From the NCBI GenBank assembly GCA_949358305.1, contig OX442317.1, positions 9,984,186 through 10,048,185 of the forward strand: DNA of 64,000 nt, read 5' to 3'. The position numbers and the translations under genes were made by a program. The DNA comes from Strigamia acuminata. Lineage: Eukaryota > Arthropoda > Chilopoda > Geophilomorpha > Linotaeniidae. The notes below the pieces were generated by a model. That model did no database searches, was not told where the DNA came from, and saw nothing but the letters and a program-made list of their open reading frames with translations. This document shows, piece after piece, positions 28,552 through 38,509 of the stretch (position 1 is its first letter; each line of letters starts with the position of its first letter).

Positions 28552-31500
28552 TCAGTAGAAATGGCGATAGTCTTTTCGCTTACGCGGTCTGAGTCTGCGC
28601 GACCGGAAATCGTTGGTTTGTGGACTTGCGCCATCTAGTGGCGGGTTTTGAAGTTGATTTTCATTCGTTTTCACCGTAGGCTGTGGTTCAAATAGTGATT
28701 TTAGAGAAATCTGTTCTGTATCATCTATATAACGTTCTTTTGGCTTAATTTTCGTTGTTCTCACTAGTTTTTCTGTGTTTTCAACTACAATTTCACCTTT
28801 TTTACTGATTTTTTTCACTTTATCAGCAAATTTCACTTTCTTTTCTGGCATATCTTTCAGAACTTCATCTATTTCTTCTTCAATTCGTTCCTTATATGGT
28901 TTTAACCTTTCTACATTCACTATGTCACTTTTCTTTCTTGTAGAATTGATGATTTCATAGTCATTAGGTGCAGTTCTTCGCACAATTTCATACGGGCCGG
29001 AAAATTGGGGTAAAAGCTTCTCTGACAGGCCAACTTTTCTGTTGATGGTTTTTAGATAAACCAATTCACCTGGTTCAAATTCTTTGTTGACTCTGTCTTC
29101 ATCAAATCTTTTCTTACTTTTTGCAGATTGTTTTTCAAGTCTCTCATTTGCAATTTTCCTGGCTGCTCGAATGAATTTTGCTGTTCTTAATGTATATTCT
29201 TTCTGTGGCAAGTCCAAATTAACATCTACTGTCAAATCCACATCATATCCACGAAGTAAATAGTGTGGTGTATATCCTGTTGTTTCATGAACGGCCGTGT
29301 TATATGAAAACAGGAGAAATGGAAGAAATTCGTCCCAGTCAGTGTGTTCTTCATTAACATAACTTTGCAACATTTTTGCGAATGTCGCATTAAATCTCTC
29401 CGTTAATCCATTTGTTCTTGGATGGTATCCTGACGTAGTTTTATGCAAACTTTTAAACATATTTGAGACCTCCTCAACCATTTTGTTCCTGTATTCCGTT
29501 CCACGGTCGCTTAGGATTTCTCTCGGACTGCCTTCTTTCAGAATAACTTCATAAAGCAATGTTTTTGCTGCTTCTAACGCTGTAGCTGCTGCTGCTGGTC
29601 TAGCTATTGCATTTCTAGAAAGATAATCAGTTACAACAAAAACATGTTTATTTCCAAGTCGTGACAATGGAAATGGTCCTAGTGTGTCTATTCCAATTCG
29701 CTCAAAAGGTTTTGAGACTGTTGACCATGGCTGCATTAATCCTTTAGCTGGCGTTGTCATTGTTTTTGCTTTTGCGCAGTGTTGGCAGGACAAGACGTAA
29801 TTTCTAACATCTTTATAGATTCTTGTCCAGAAAAATCGTGTTCTTATTCGTTTCCACGTTTTTGCCAATCCCAAATGAGCTCCTAGTAATCCATCGTGCA
29901 TTTCATACAATACATCTTTTTGAAGTTGTTTTGGAACTACTAGTAATAAATCTTCCATGTTCAGGGAACTGTTAAGTTTTTTCTTCCTGAACAATGTTTT
30001 GTTTTGAAGAACGAACTGCTTTAGTGGTCGTCTTCTTTTTCTTGGAAGTTGCTCTTGGTTTTCTAGCGCTGTTATGAGGTCCAGTAATTTGGGATCCTTC
30101 CTCTGTTCAACAGGGAGGTCCAAGTTTTCTAAGAAAAGCGAAGGTAATTTTTCTATTTCTTCTTCACTTAATTCTTCCTGGATCCTACTTAAAGCATCGG
30201 CATCTGTATGTTTCTTGCCGCTTTTATGAAATATTTCAAAATCATACTCAGCTAATTGCAGCGCCCACCTGGCTAGACGTCCATTTGGATTTCGGACTCC
30301 TTTCAGCCATTGGAGGGCAGAATGGTCGGTAATAATTTGGAATTTCTGTCCATATAAGTACGGTCTAAACTTTTCAATAGCAAAAATGATTGCTAACATT
30401 TCCCTATCAGTTGCAGTGTAATTCATTTCTGCTGTGCTCATCATACGACTTGCATAAGCGATAACACGCTCTTGATTGTTGACTTTTTGCTTCAAAATAG
30501 CTCCTAATCCATAGGCACTTGCATCGCATGAAATCATGAAGGGCTGAGTAAAATCTGGATGCGCTAACACCGGCACTGTTATTAATGCATTTCGGAGCGT
30601 GTGGAATGCTTTGTCGTGGGGTGGTCCCCAGTCAAACTTTTCATCCTTTTTGGTTAAATTCACCAGAGGTTTGGAAATGTCCGCAAAACCTTTAATAAAT
30701 TTCCGGTAATACGAGCATAATCCTAAAAAACCACGTAGTTGTTTAACGTTCACAGGAATTGGAAACTTAGCTACTGAATCCAGATTCCTGGGATCCGGTG
30801 AAATACCTTCAGCATCAACCACATGTCCGAGATATCGTATGGTGTGTGTCGCAAACGTACATTTACTCAGTTTGACTTTGAGATTCGCTGTTCTAAGCTT
30901 TTGGAAAACTGCCTCCAAATCAACAAGATGCTGATCGAAAGTCTTCGAAAACACTATCAAATCGTCCAGATATGCAATACATACTTTTCCCAGGAGGTTA
31001 CCAAGTACTTTGTTCATCAATTTTTGAAAGGCGGCCGGGCTGTTACATAATCCCATTCCAAGGACATTAAACTCATAATGTCCACTAGACGTGGTAAACG
31101 CTGTCTTTTCACGATCTTGTTCGTCTATTTCGACTTGGTGATATCCCTGGATAAGATCCATCATTGAAAAATACTTCGCACCCGCTAATTGATCTAGGGT
31201 GTCATCAATACGTGGTAAGGGATAAACCATTTTCTTTGTTACCGCGTTTAACCGTCTCCAATCAACACAAAATCTCCATTTGCCGTCTCTTTTCTTGACG
31301 AGTAGTACTGGTGCACTCCATGGGCTCTCAGATTCTCTAATGACTCCTTGCTCAAGTAACTTCTTTGTTTCAGCATCCTCGATTTCTTTTTCCTTAATCG
31401 ATCGTCTATAAGGTTGTAAATGGATTGGAGGAGAATCTCCAGTATCAATTCGATGTTTAATCGTATGAGCTCTGCCTAAATCATTGTCAGTCTTCGCAAA

Positions 31501-32358
31501 TCTATCCGAATTTTTCTCCAGCAACCGCAACATTAGCCCTTGTTGTGATGGCGTCATGTTGTCATTCGCCATGGCCGTGCTAAAGTCAAATTGATTAACT
31601 CTGTTTTCATCAAGCACGCCAGACTCAATTACATAAAAGGCCTTTGCAATTGCTGAGTTTTTTCCTAAATAGATTGTCTTTTTAGTTGGATTTGCAACTC
31701 GCAGAACTCCTTCACCTTTTCTGAATTTAGTCAATGTTTTGCAACAAATTACTCCAAAGCGATCAATTACTCCACTGAGTGGTTCTATAAATAGTTCATC
31801 ATCTACTTTCTTTGCAATTTTAATTGGAACTACACATTCATGTAATGCTGGAATTGTTATCGGTTTTAAAACTCGGGCTATGTAGTTTACATCAGTATAA
31901 TTCTTTGACATTGGGAAAACTTCTTGTTGTTCATTTTTTGGGCCTACAAAGATCTTCTGTTGGTCATAGTCGAGTTTACACTTTGCAGATCTTAAGAAAT
32001 TATCTCCCAGTAGTAAGTGGCGTCCAAATCCATTAACGATCAATACGTCGATGGTGTGTTGTTGTTGTCCAACATCAATGGTAATCCTGGTTTTTCCTTC
32101 TGGGACTATCAATGAGCCATCCACAACTCTCAATCGAACACCTGGACAAGGCTGATATTTGAGCTGCAGAGTTCTCACCAAATCTTCACTAATGATATTG
32201 CGAAAACCTCCAGAATCCAAGACACCAGTGATTTCCATACCATTTAATACTACTGGAATCTGTAAAAGTTCGTCCATAGCGTGTAACTCGATGATTTCTA
32301 ATTTTCTCTTTCTTCTTTTCTTCTTGTTATTTCGTCTTTGTGGCCATTCTAGTTTCCC
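28552..32358 (-). CDS. Element B Pol polyprotein (protease-RT-RNase H-integrase)
   Basis: The frame is -1 to gag and continuous from the slippery site; an in-frame ATG occurs at 32277 but a Gag-Pol fusion is more likely. The protease motif LDSGG is about 20 residues after that ATG. RT has YLDD near residue 435, then RNase H (SCDAS near 580). Integrase has an H-H-C-C zinc motif (HDGLLGAHLG to CQHCAKAK) and a D-D-E triad (DTLG, SDRG, LTERFN). A lysine-rich tail follows. It is collinear with Pol of A and mostly near-identical, but the RNase H segment is visibly more divergent than its flanks. No lesion is present. Confidence 0.96.
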   Translation of the reverse strand, partial: GKLEWPQRRNNKKKRRKRKLEIIELHAMDELLQIPVVLNGMEITGVLDSGGFRNIISEDLVRTLQLKYQPCPGVRLRVVDGSLIVPEGKTRITIDVGQQQHTIDVLIVNGFGRHLLLGDNFLRSAKCKLDYDQQKIFVGPKNEQQEVFPMSKNYTDVNYIARVLKPITIPALHECVVPIKIAKKVDDELFIEPLSGVIDRFGVICCKTLTKFRKGEGVLRVANPTKKTIYLGKNSAIAKAFYVIESGVLDENRVNQFDFSTAMANDNMTPSQQGLMLRLLEKNSDRFAKTDNDLGRAHTIKHRIDTGDSPPIHLQPYRRSIKEKEIEDAETKKLLEQGVIRESESPWSAPVLLVKKRDGKWRFCVDWRRLNAVTKKMVYPLPRIDDTLDQLAGAKYFSMMDLIQGYHQVEIDEQDREKTAFTTSSGHYEFNVLGMGLCNSPAAFQKLMNKVLGNLLGKVCIAYLDDLIVFSKTFDQHLVDLEAVFQKLRTANLKVKLSKCTFATHTIRYLGHVVDAEGISPDPRNLDSVAKFPIPVNVKQLRGFLGLCSYYRKFIKGFADISKPLVNLTKKDEKFDWGPPHDKAFHTLRNALITVPVLAHPDFTQPFMISCDASAYGLGAILKQKVNNQERVIAYASRMMSTAEMNYTATDREMLAIIFAIEKFRPYLYGQKFQIITDHSALQWLKGVRNPNGRLARWALQLAEYDFEIFHKSGKKHTDADALSRIQEELSEEEIEKLPSLFLENLDLPVEQRKDPKLLDLITALENQEQLPRKRRRPLKQFVLQNKTLFRKKKLNSSLNMEDLLLVVPKQLQKDVLYEMHDGLLGAHLGLAKTWKRIRTRFFWTRIYKDVRNYVLSCQHCAKAKTMTTPAKGLMQPWSTVSKPFERIGIDTLGPFPLSRLGNKHVFVVTDYLSRNAIARPAAAATALEAAKTLLYEVILKEGSPREILSDRGTEYRNKMVEEVSNMFKSLHKTTSGYHPRTNGLTERFNATFAKMLQSYVNEEHTDWDEFLPFLLFSYNTAVHETTGYTPHYLLRGYDVDLTVDVNLDLPQKEYTLRTAKFIRAARKIANERLEKQSAKSKKRFDEDRVNKEFEPGELVYLKTINRKVGLSEKLLPQFSGPYEIVRRTAPNDYEIINSTRKKSDIVNVERLKPYKERIEEEIDEVLKDMPEKKVKFADKVKKISKKGEIVVENTEKLVRTTKIKPKERYIDDTEQISLKSLFEPQPTVKTNENQLQNPPLDGASPQTNDFRSRRLRPRKRKDYRHFY

Positions 32359-33884
32359 GATGCATTAGGCGGTCCACCACGTGGGGCTCCTCGTTGACCT
32401 CGGCCTTGGTAATTTTCAATGAAATTTTTACCTTTATAATTTGGATTTTTAGGATGGCCTTGGTTATTTGGATTCCCCTGTGGTCTTTGTCCTTGTGGTG
32501 GATTCCATTGCTGTTGTGGTGGATTCCACTGCTGTTGTGGATTTTGCTGTTGGAATCCTTGACCTGAGTTATTCCACTGATTACTCCAATTACCTCTGTT
32601 TTGACCTCTATTGTCACTCCATCCTCTTCCTTGGTTCCTATTATTGTCATTCCACCATCCACGTTGTTGTCCAGATCGTCCTCTAAAGTTACCTCTATTG
32701 TAGAACTGGGCCTGGTTTGGATGTGGTGTATACCATTGATTTTGATAGAAGACTGGAGTAACCTCTGCATATTGAACTTCCCCAAACTGCTGCTGTTGCC
32801 TTAGCACTTTGACCTCTGCTAACAACTCGTCTTTTGATTTATTGACGTCGCTCGGTTCAACTAACAAACTTGGTTTCACCTCGCCTGTTGTATCAACAGC
32901 TTTTTGCAGTAGGGTTAGCAAAACTTCTGCAGGATCCTCGCTGAATGCATGAGCTTCCAATAGTCCAAGTTGAGATGTTAACTGATCCAATGTCTTTGGA
33001 AAATTGACTACTAATTTATCTCTAGTCACCTTTTTAAGTCCTTGAAACACATGAAATATCTTTTGTTCTTCAGTAAATGCTGGTCTCGCAAAAGAACATT
33101 CTTTTAATATTTTCTGCATATGTTCCATTGCTGTCCCATCTTTGTGCTGCATTGCCTGTAATTTCGACAAAATTGTTGTTATTTGTCGCCTGAATTTTGC
33201 CTTCAACGCATCTTTCCATTGACTCCATGTTCTAGTCGGATGTTGTGGAAGTTGATCTAGATACCACGATGATGCGGAGGATTTCAGCACAATTGACAGA
33301 TGTTTAATCCTTTCAGTGTCATCGGCGATCGTATCTTCATATCCGATCAACCATGTGTCAATATTCCCTGTAGCCGGATCAAAGTCAACTGGATTTCTTC
33401 TATTGACCACTAAATTTTGTAATACCGTCTGTATTGCTACTAGTTCTGGTGAAGCATTTGCCATATTATCTGGAAATTGTTCGTTTTTAATTGCCAATAT
33501 TGGTTGAATTAATTCCTTTTGGTCCTCAATATTGTCAGTTGCGTCCTCAAATGCGTCGTCCAAATTTGCTTGCACTTTATCCAGGAGATTGCCTAATTCC
33601 GTAGCTTCGTCAGGCAACAACAAATTGTACACACTTGGATCGATTATTCTTTTATGGCGCTGTTCCGGGGTTTCAAAATCTTCCCTTTTTTGAATTTTTT
33701 CTTCTCCTTTGGATTTTGATCTCTTTTTCCGGTCAGTCACCTTATCATCCAGTGATTCAAGTGCTCCCGGATCTTTTGATGAAAACAAATAATCCGTTAC
33801 CACTTGTGAAAAGTTATAACGTTTGGATTCCGCAATTGTTAAATAATTAAATTCGAAGACACAATCCTTAGACTTGAAGCACTT
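32349..33884 (-). CDS. Element B Gag (no ATG at its start)
   Basis: The open frame runs from after a TAA at 33885-33887 to a TAG at 32349. The first start-like codon is GTG at 33803, and there is no ATG before residue about 115, so translation must use a non-AUG codon, a spliced leader exon or a shorter start. The middle carries a Ty3-type Gag domain (TWLIGYEDTI, SSASSWYLDQL, TWSQWKDALKAKF). The tail is Gln/Asn/Gly/Trp/Arg-rich with no zinc knuckle. The predicted length from the GTG is 484 residues. It is the full-length counterpart of element A's partial Gag. Confidence 0.88.
   Translation of the reverse strand, partial: KCFKSKDCVFEFNYLTIAESKRYNFSQVVTDYLFSSKDPGALESLDDKVTDRKKRSKSKGEEKIQKREDFETPEQRHKRIIDPSVYNLLLPDEATELGNLLDKVQANLDDAFEDATDNIEDQKELIQPILAIKNEQFPDNMANASPELVAIQTVLQNLVVNRRNPVDFDPATGNIDTWLIGYEDTIADDTERIKHLSIVLKSSASSWYLDQLPQHPTRTWSQWKDALKAKFRRQITTILSKLQAMQHKDGTAMEHMQKILKECSFARPAFTEEQKIFHVFQGLKKVTRDKLVVNFPKTLDQLTSQLGLLEAHAFSEDPAEVLLTLLQKAVDTTGEVKPSLLVEPSDVNKSKDELLAEVKVLRQQQQFGEVQYAEVTPVFYQNQWYTPHPNQAQFYNRGNFRGRSGQQRGWWNDNNRNQGRGWSDNRGQNRGNWSNQWNNSGQGFQQQNPQQQWNPPQQQWNPPQGQRPQGNPNNQGHPKNPNYKGKNFIENYQGRGQRGAPRGGPPNASGN
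32352..32358 (-). promoter_or_regulatory. -1 ribosomal frameshift slippery site (element B)
   Basis: On the minus strand GGGAAAC is read G GGA AAC in the gag frame and is directly followed by the gag stop TAG, exactly as in element A. The pol frame is -1 and open from here. Confidence 0.77.
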
Positions 33885-33887
33885 TTA

Positions 33888-34738
33888 ATTCACTTTTCCA
33901 GTTATAAATAACACTATAACTCTTTAGCACACAGAACACTTTTCACTTTCTGAAAAATAAATCAGTGATTAAACACTTCAATTTTCACAGAAATATTTCA
34001 AAATACTAGAACAATTCAATCTTCACAATCAAATCTCAAAATTTCCACAAAAGAATTCAAGGAAAAAAAAAAAAACACTTTCACGGTCATCATTTTTTAC
34101 AAAAATATCAAAAACAATTCATTTTCACGGTCATAATTACAAAATTTCATCAAAACTATTCAAGGAAAAACTTCTTATTAATAACACTTTACAAAAATGC
34201 TCTGGAAAGAAAATAAATTCATTAATAAATATAAACAATATATTCTCTATTATTATTCAATTTTATCTTACATTCACAATTAAATTCTTCATTACTATAC
34301 ACTTTCATTTAATTTTATCAAAGTTCAATCAATAATACTATATCAATTCAATTAAAAGTCAAATATCACAATAAATAATACTCAAATGCAAATTTATCCA
34401 ATTTAAACCTTCAAAGCTTCTATTCTATTTTATTTTATTTTTTTAATCTTGCCAATTTTCAATCTAATTGACCTATTTATTCTTTAGCAATGACTCACTC
34501 TCACATTCCTATCAATTTCACAAATGACTCACTCATATTCAAATTAGGTTGGGATCTCTCTAAATTTTATATGATTTCAAAGCTATTTTTAAGCTAAATT
34601 TGCCAATTTTATGTGATTTTAATTCCAATTTCACTCATTTTACTCTAGATTTTACAATTTTAATGATTTTTAACTCTAATTTCGGGGTTTTTTATTCTAA
34701 TTTTTGGTCCCGGGGAAAGAACCGCGATCTCCACCATT
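33888..34738 (-). other. Element B 5' leader
   Basis: An AT-rich leader of about 0.85 kb lies between the 5' LTR and the gag frame. No ORF of note. It could contain the intron or leader exon that would supply gag with an ATG, but no strong donor/acceptor pair stands out. Confidence 0.6.
34720..34736 (-). promoter_or_regulatory. Element B putative primer-binding site
   Basis: On the minus strand TGGTGGAGATCGCGG starts two bases after the 5' LTR, with TGG expected opposite a tRNA CCA end. I could not assign the tRNA. Confidence 0.5.
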
Positions 34739-35310
34739 TGTTACGTGGAATCCGGGCCTAATCAGGTCTCCACGCAACTATGTTTAATTGGGGTTTAGTG
34801 AGTGTGAAAGGAAAGAATGAGATTCATTTATGCTTTAAATTCAATTCAGATTTATTTGACCGGACAAACAAAGTTTGTTCGATCCCTTATAAATTCAGAT
34901 ACATTTATTCTCAACAGGTCAGAATGTTATTTTGGATAAATTGTCACTTCTTACATTTGTCAAATGTACAACCTTTATTAATTGGGTTATGAACTACTGT
35001 GTGATAACTTAATTGCGATGTAATTAAATTGGTTTTATAGTCATCAGCCGCGCTCTTTATTGAGGCGACATCAGACTCTCTAGTTCTGAAAAGCAAAAGT
35101 GATTAGAGACCTGTCTTAGTGCGGGCTCCTTATTTATAGCAAATCTGCCATAAACCCCATAATTGAATTGATCGGTCCATCACATGGCGATGACGGAGTC
35201 CAAGCCGTCAGCGCCATCTGTGGCCGAAATTTAGCAACATTTAACCTAATAATGATTCGAATTACGTGCTACGAATCGCGCATCAATTGGCACGGTTCGT
35301 ACACGTGACA
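34739..35310 (-). repeat. Element B 5' LTR
   Basis: The 572-bp copy is identical to 26922-27493 as far as I could compare. It is followed by the ATAT duplication at 35311-35314. Confidence 0.95.
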
Positions 35311-35583
35311 ATATTGAAAGACACGTCGCTACTGGGAGTCTAGTGAGTGGTGCGTACAAAACCGAGTACGGTCAAACGAACGAGTTGGGAACTGGTGCAG
35401 AAGAAAGTCGAGGTAATTCGTACGTAATAACTTAAATTAAAAACCAAATTAAACCAATTTACGATTAATAGGAGTTTGAAAAGATGGAAGGTAAAAGAAC
35501 ACGTATTATAGTCGTCTAAAGTTGGACAAAATGGCCACAACCGCGGTGCTAAAGTGATAGCGACAGGTTTTGCCGACTTGGGA
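35311..35583 (+). pseudogene. Methylmalonyl-CoA mutase fragment, right part (cobalamin domain)
   Basis: Plus-strand codons give HVATGSLVSGAYKTEYG and, after a 57-nt intron-like gap ending TTAATAG, FEKMEGKRTRIIV. A frame-shifted KVGQNGHNRGAKVIATGFADLG-like block follows (about 35517-35583), quoted here only as a family label. It matches the linker and start of the B12-binding domain of methylmalonyl-CoA mutase. A one-base excess near 35515 creates a stop, and homology ends abruptly at 35583. The usual DxHxxG signature reads NGHNRG: His is kept but the first Asp is Asn. A retained intron argues for a decayed genomic fragment, not a processed copy. Confidence 0.65.
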
Positions 35584-35599
35584 AGCATCGCTGTGTATG

Positions 35600-35716
35600 G
35601 AAAATGGCGTAAAACAACATCAGTATCGTCACTTTCATTAGAAATGTCACATTGATTCAATGCTAAACTCTCAAGCATTGTACAGAAATGGTCAATAAGT
35701 CTAATCTTGACAAATA
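35600..35716 (-). CDS. Possible leucine-rich-repeat exon (partial gene)
   Basis: On the minus strand, after an acceptor-like TTATTTGTCAAG, the frame reads IRLIDHFCTMLESLALNQCDIS, which fits one leucine-rich repeat of the F-box/AMN1 type. It continues into an acidic stretch before running into the antisense of the mutase fragment. It may belong to the same gene as the repeat at 37045-37300, with the solo LTR lying in the intron between. Phases were not reconciled, so this is tentative. Confidence 0.35.
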
Positions 35717-35737
35717 AACATTGGTATAGACATAAAC

Positions 35738-36887
35738 TGTTGCGACTCCGGGTTTCTCGACCTGTAAATACTTACCTTTACTTGGTCGATCCGCAATTGA
35801 GATGCCGTTGATAGGACTTAGACTCTAGTGCCTGTAAAATAGTGTCTAGGGGTAATTTTAATGGAATGAAAACTGCCGTTTGAAAGTAATAAAATAACAA
35901 ATAACTTTATTCGGTGAATTTACAAGAATAATGATAATAATAATTAGGACTAGAAATTATATAAGAAGAATGAAATGGAAAATATAACGAGAGCGACAAT
36001 GCTCTCGGCGAACAAAGGCTTTATTTTGGCGCGCGACAAACAGAGTTTGTCACGTACACCAAAAATGGCGAGACGAACTTGCCGATACAAATTTCGTCGC
36101 TCGTTCGATGGTTTCAACTGCGGACTCCGGAGGAAAGCTCACGGTGGTCCACAGTTTCTACGATGGTTCACGGGCAAACGTTGGTGCTATGCCAGCAACG
36201 ATGAGTCTCGGAACAAGTCAGACGAGACTCACAATAACCGGTAGTGAGCGGTTTTCTCGGGCGTTACCCGAGATTCGTGTAAGTGCGGGTAACCGACGAT
36301 GGCGGTTACACGCAAAGCGCAAATGAGGCTGGTTCCACCGTCAATACAGTGGAAACAGCAAAGATGAATCTCAACTCACCAAACTAACACTATCAATACT
36401 TGAAGTCTTGGGTTTTGAATCCTTTTCATAGCAGTGATGTTGTGTTCTTGTTGGTGATGTGGTCGAGAGTGAGTTCGCCGCCAAAATTTGGGGCTTTTAT
36501 ACACTCTCTGGTCCTGCGCACGAAATGTGCGTAGAGTGATGATTTTGGTGCAATACAGGATGTATTACATCATTATCATCACTCTGATGTAATGTTTTAA
36601 CCCAAAAGAGGGTAAAGTGTGCCTGAGGGATTTCCGCTCTCAAGTCACACTTTTGGCGTGTGCCATATTAAATAATTATTTAAGTGTGACAATTCTGCAC
36701 CTGCAGGCTTGGCACACTTCGGTTTTTACCCCCAAATAGGGGTGAGAATATGCAAGGGCAATTCTCCTCTCCTAATTAAGCAATTTGGTTTGGCGTGTGT
36801 GAAACCAAAATAGAATAAAATATACAATTTCTTTAGTGGTGACAAATTTATTTCGAATATAAATAAAAACACTTCAGGGTCACCACA
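35738..36887 (-). repeat. Solo LTR, 1150 bp, related to element C
   Basis: It begins TGTTGCGACTCC and ends AGGGTCACCACA on the plus strand, closely matching the termini of element C's LTR (TGTCGCGTCC...GGGTCACCACA). It is flanked by a perfect AAAC duplication (35734-35737 and 36888-36891). No internal gag or pol is present, so the element was reduced to one LTR by recombination. Its interior is much diverged from C and 330 bp longer, so it is a related family. Small frames inside, such as 35975-36244, are not supported as genes. Confidence 0.8.
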
Positions 36888-37044
36888 AAACTGGTTATTC
36901 GTAGTACTTTGTCTTGTGTGTGGTTCAAGCAGTGACAATGGCGATTGTTTGGATATCATTACATTCATTAGGATAAAACCAACACTCTTTGAGGGAATAA
37001 GTGCGCAGTGGTTTGTTCTAATTGATTTGTCATCAGAAACATAC

Positions 37045-37300
37045 CGGCAGTCCGCCAAGTTGAGGTACTGTAAAAGCGGACAATGTTCACCGATTGTAGC
37101 AACATCTCGGTCAGTGATCTCCCATCTCTGGCTTAGGCTTAGACGTTGAAGTTTCGCAGAACGTTGCAGCAGTTTGATTGGAAGTGAGAGGAATAGACAG
37201 GGTCTCTTTGAATCTGAAAATCGATCCAAGTTTAGATCTACGAGGTTTTCACAAACGTGTAAGGTGAACGTACACGCGACGTGTAACGCGCACGCTGGAA
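37045..37300 (-). CDS. Leucine-rich-repeat exon (F-box/LRR or AMN1-like, partial)
   Basis: The minus-strand frame contains two or three leucine-rich repeats of the cysteine-containing type: ENLVDLNLDRFS, AKLQRLSLSQRWEITDRDV and GEHCPLLQYLNLADCR. It ends at a donor, TGCCG|GTATGT, at 37045. The 5' boundary is uncertain: an acceptor is possible near 37294 or 37220. Such repeats form the substrate-binding part of F-box proteins or AMN1. No F-box is visible in the window, and upstream sequence is repetitive, so the gene may be a fragment. The neighbouring solo LTR may have interrupted it. Confidence 0.5.
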
Positions 37301-37690
37301 TTCAACATGCTGGCGTTCAAAACGCTGGCAAATATGAACGCTGGCACACAAAACGCTGGCACACAAAACGCTGGCACTAGCAACGCTGGCAATGGGTTGC
37401 AATATAATCAATTTTTATTAAATATATTAAACGCTAAAAACGAAAACGCTGGCAAAAAAAAAAAAATATTACAGAAAAGCTAAAAATATAAACGCTGGCA
37501 GCCTTAGTCGCTGGCAACGCACCGCACCTTTAAATTTAAACAATAAATTTAAAAACGCTGAATAAATAAAAAATGGCAAATTAATTATTATTATTATTAT
37601 TTTATTATTTAAATTTATTGGACGCTAGAAACAATTAACGCTGGTTTTGCCAGCGTTTTTAAGTGTTAGCGTTTCTGTATTCAGCGTTTT
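37290..37690. repeat. Minisatellite-like AACGCTGGCA repeats
   Basis: The decamer AACGCTGGCA and near copies (AAACGCTGGCACAC) recur a dozen or so times, densest at 37290-37390, with scattered copies in both orientations to about 37690. The inverted copy GCCAGCGTTTT occurs near 37650. Confidence 0.75.
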
Positions 37691-37710
37691 ATAATTAATA
37701 ATAAAAAAAA

Positions 37711-37975
37711 AGTTAGGTGTCTGTGCTTTTAAACGAAGCCAAGGGATCCTCTTGACTACATGCTGGCCAATTTTTAGGAAATTTCAAGGTATGAAATTTG
37801 AGATATGGGTTTTTTTGTGTTTTGGGGGCATATTTTGACATTTTTTGAGATTCCAGCTGCTACTGTGTACACCCTGCAAGAGTTAGATGTCTGTGCTTTT
37901 AAACGAAGCAAAGGGACCCTCTTGAAAACATGCTGGACAATTTTCGGAAAATTCCAAGGTATAAATTTTGAGAAA
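37711..37975. repeat. Direct repeat of about 90 bp
   Basis: The block starting GTTAGGTGTCTGTGCTTTTA (near 37713) recurs near 37881 as GTTAGATGTCTGTGCTTTTA. Matching continues through AACGAAGC and CATGCTGG to CAAGGTAT. The copies are about 168 bp apart and roughly 85 percent alike. Origin unknown. Confidence 0.65.
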
Positions 37976-38077
37976 CTTTAACATTGGGTAACATTGAACA
38001 AACGTTCATAGACTATCGTGAATGTAATGTTGTGCCAACTTCAGCCTGGTAAAATACAGTATGTTCAAAATTGTCAA

Positions 38078-38500
38078 AACATTGTCAAAAAAAATTGTTT
38101 AAAAAAATTGTCAGAAAAATTGTCAAAAAAATTGTCAAAAAGATTGTCAAAAAAATTGTCAAAAAAATTGTCAAAAAAATTGTCAAAAAAATTGTCAAAA
38201 AAATTGTCAAAAAAATTGTAACAAAAATTGTCAAAAAAATTGTCACAAAAATTGTCACAAAAATTGTCACAAAAATTGTCACAAACCTGTCATGTCAAAA
38301 AAATTGTCACAAAAATTTCAAAATTGTCACAAAAATTTCAAAATTGTCAAAAAATTGTAAAATTGTCACAAAAATTTTAAAATTGTCACAAAAATTTTAA
38401 AATTGTCACAAAAATTTTAAAATTGTCACAAATTTTAAAATTGTCACAAAAATTTCAAAATTGTCACAAAAATTTCAAAATTGTCAAAACATTGCCACGC
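38078..38500. repeat. AT-rich minisatellite (AAAAAATTGTC)n
   Basis: An 11-bp unit AAAAAATTGTC, later CACAAAAATTGT and CACAAAAATTTCAAAATTGT variants, repeats for about 420 bp. Several frames stay open through it only because of the repeat period, so the Lys/Ile/Val-rich frames are not genes. Confidence 0.9.
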
Positions 38501-38509
38501 ATCCAGCAG

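Larger units (their letters stand above)
26922..35310 (-). mobile_element. Element B: complete Ty3/gypsy LTR retrotransposon
   Basis: The 8389-bp element has two 572-bp LTRs that I found identical, an ATAT duplication, and intact gag and pol joined by a slippery heptamer before the gag stop. The order in minus orientation is 5' LTR, leader, gag, pol, AT-rich region, purine tract, 3' LTR. Identical LTRs and unbroken frames indicate very recent insertion and possible activity. It is a sister lineage of element A. It inserted in an old mutase pseudogene. Confidence 0.96.

Noticed and set aside
35975-36244. 89-codon basic ORF
   Set aside because: It is inside the solo LTR defined by AAAC duplications and has no recognisable motif.
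38018-38400. Lys/Ile/Val-rich ORFs
   Set aside because: Frames through the 11-bp AAAAAATTGTC array; three frames on both strands are open for the same reason.
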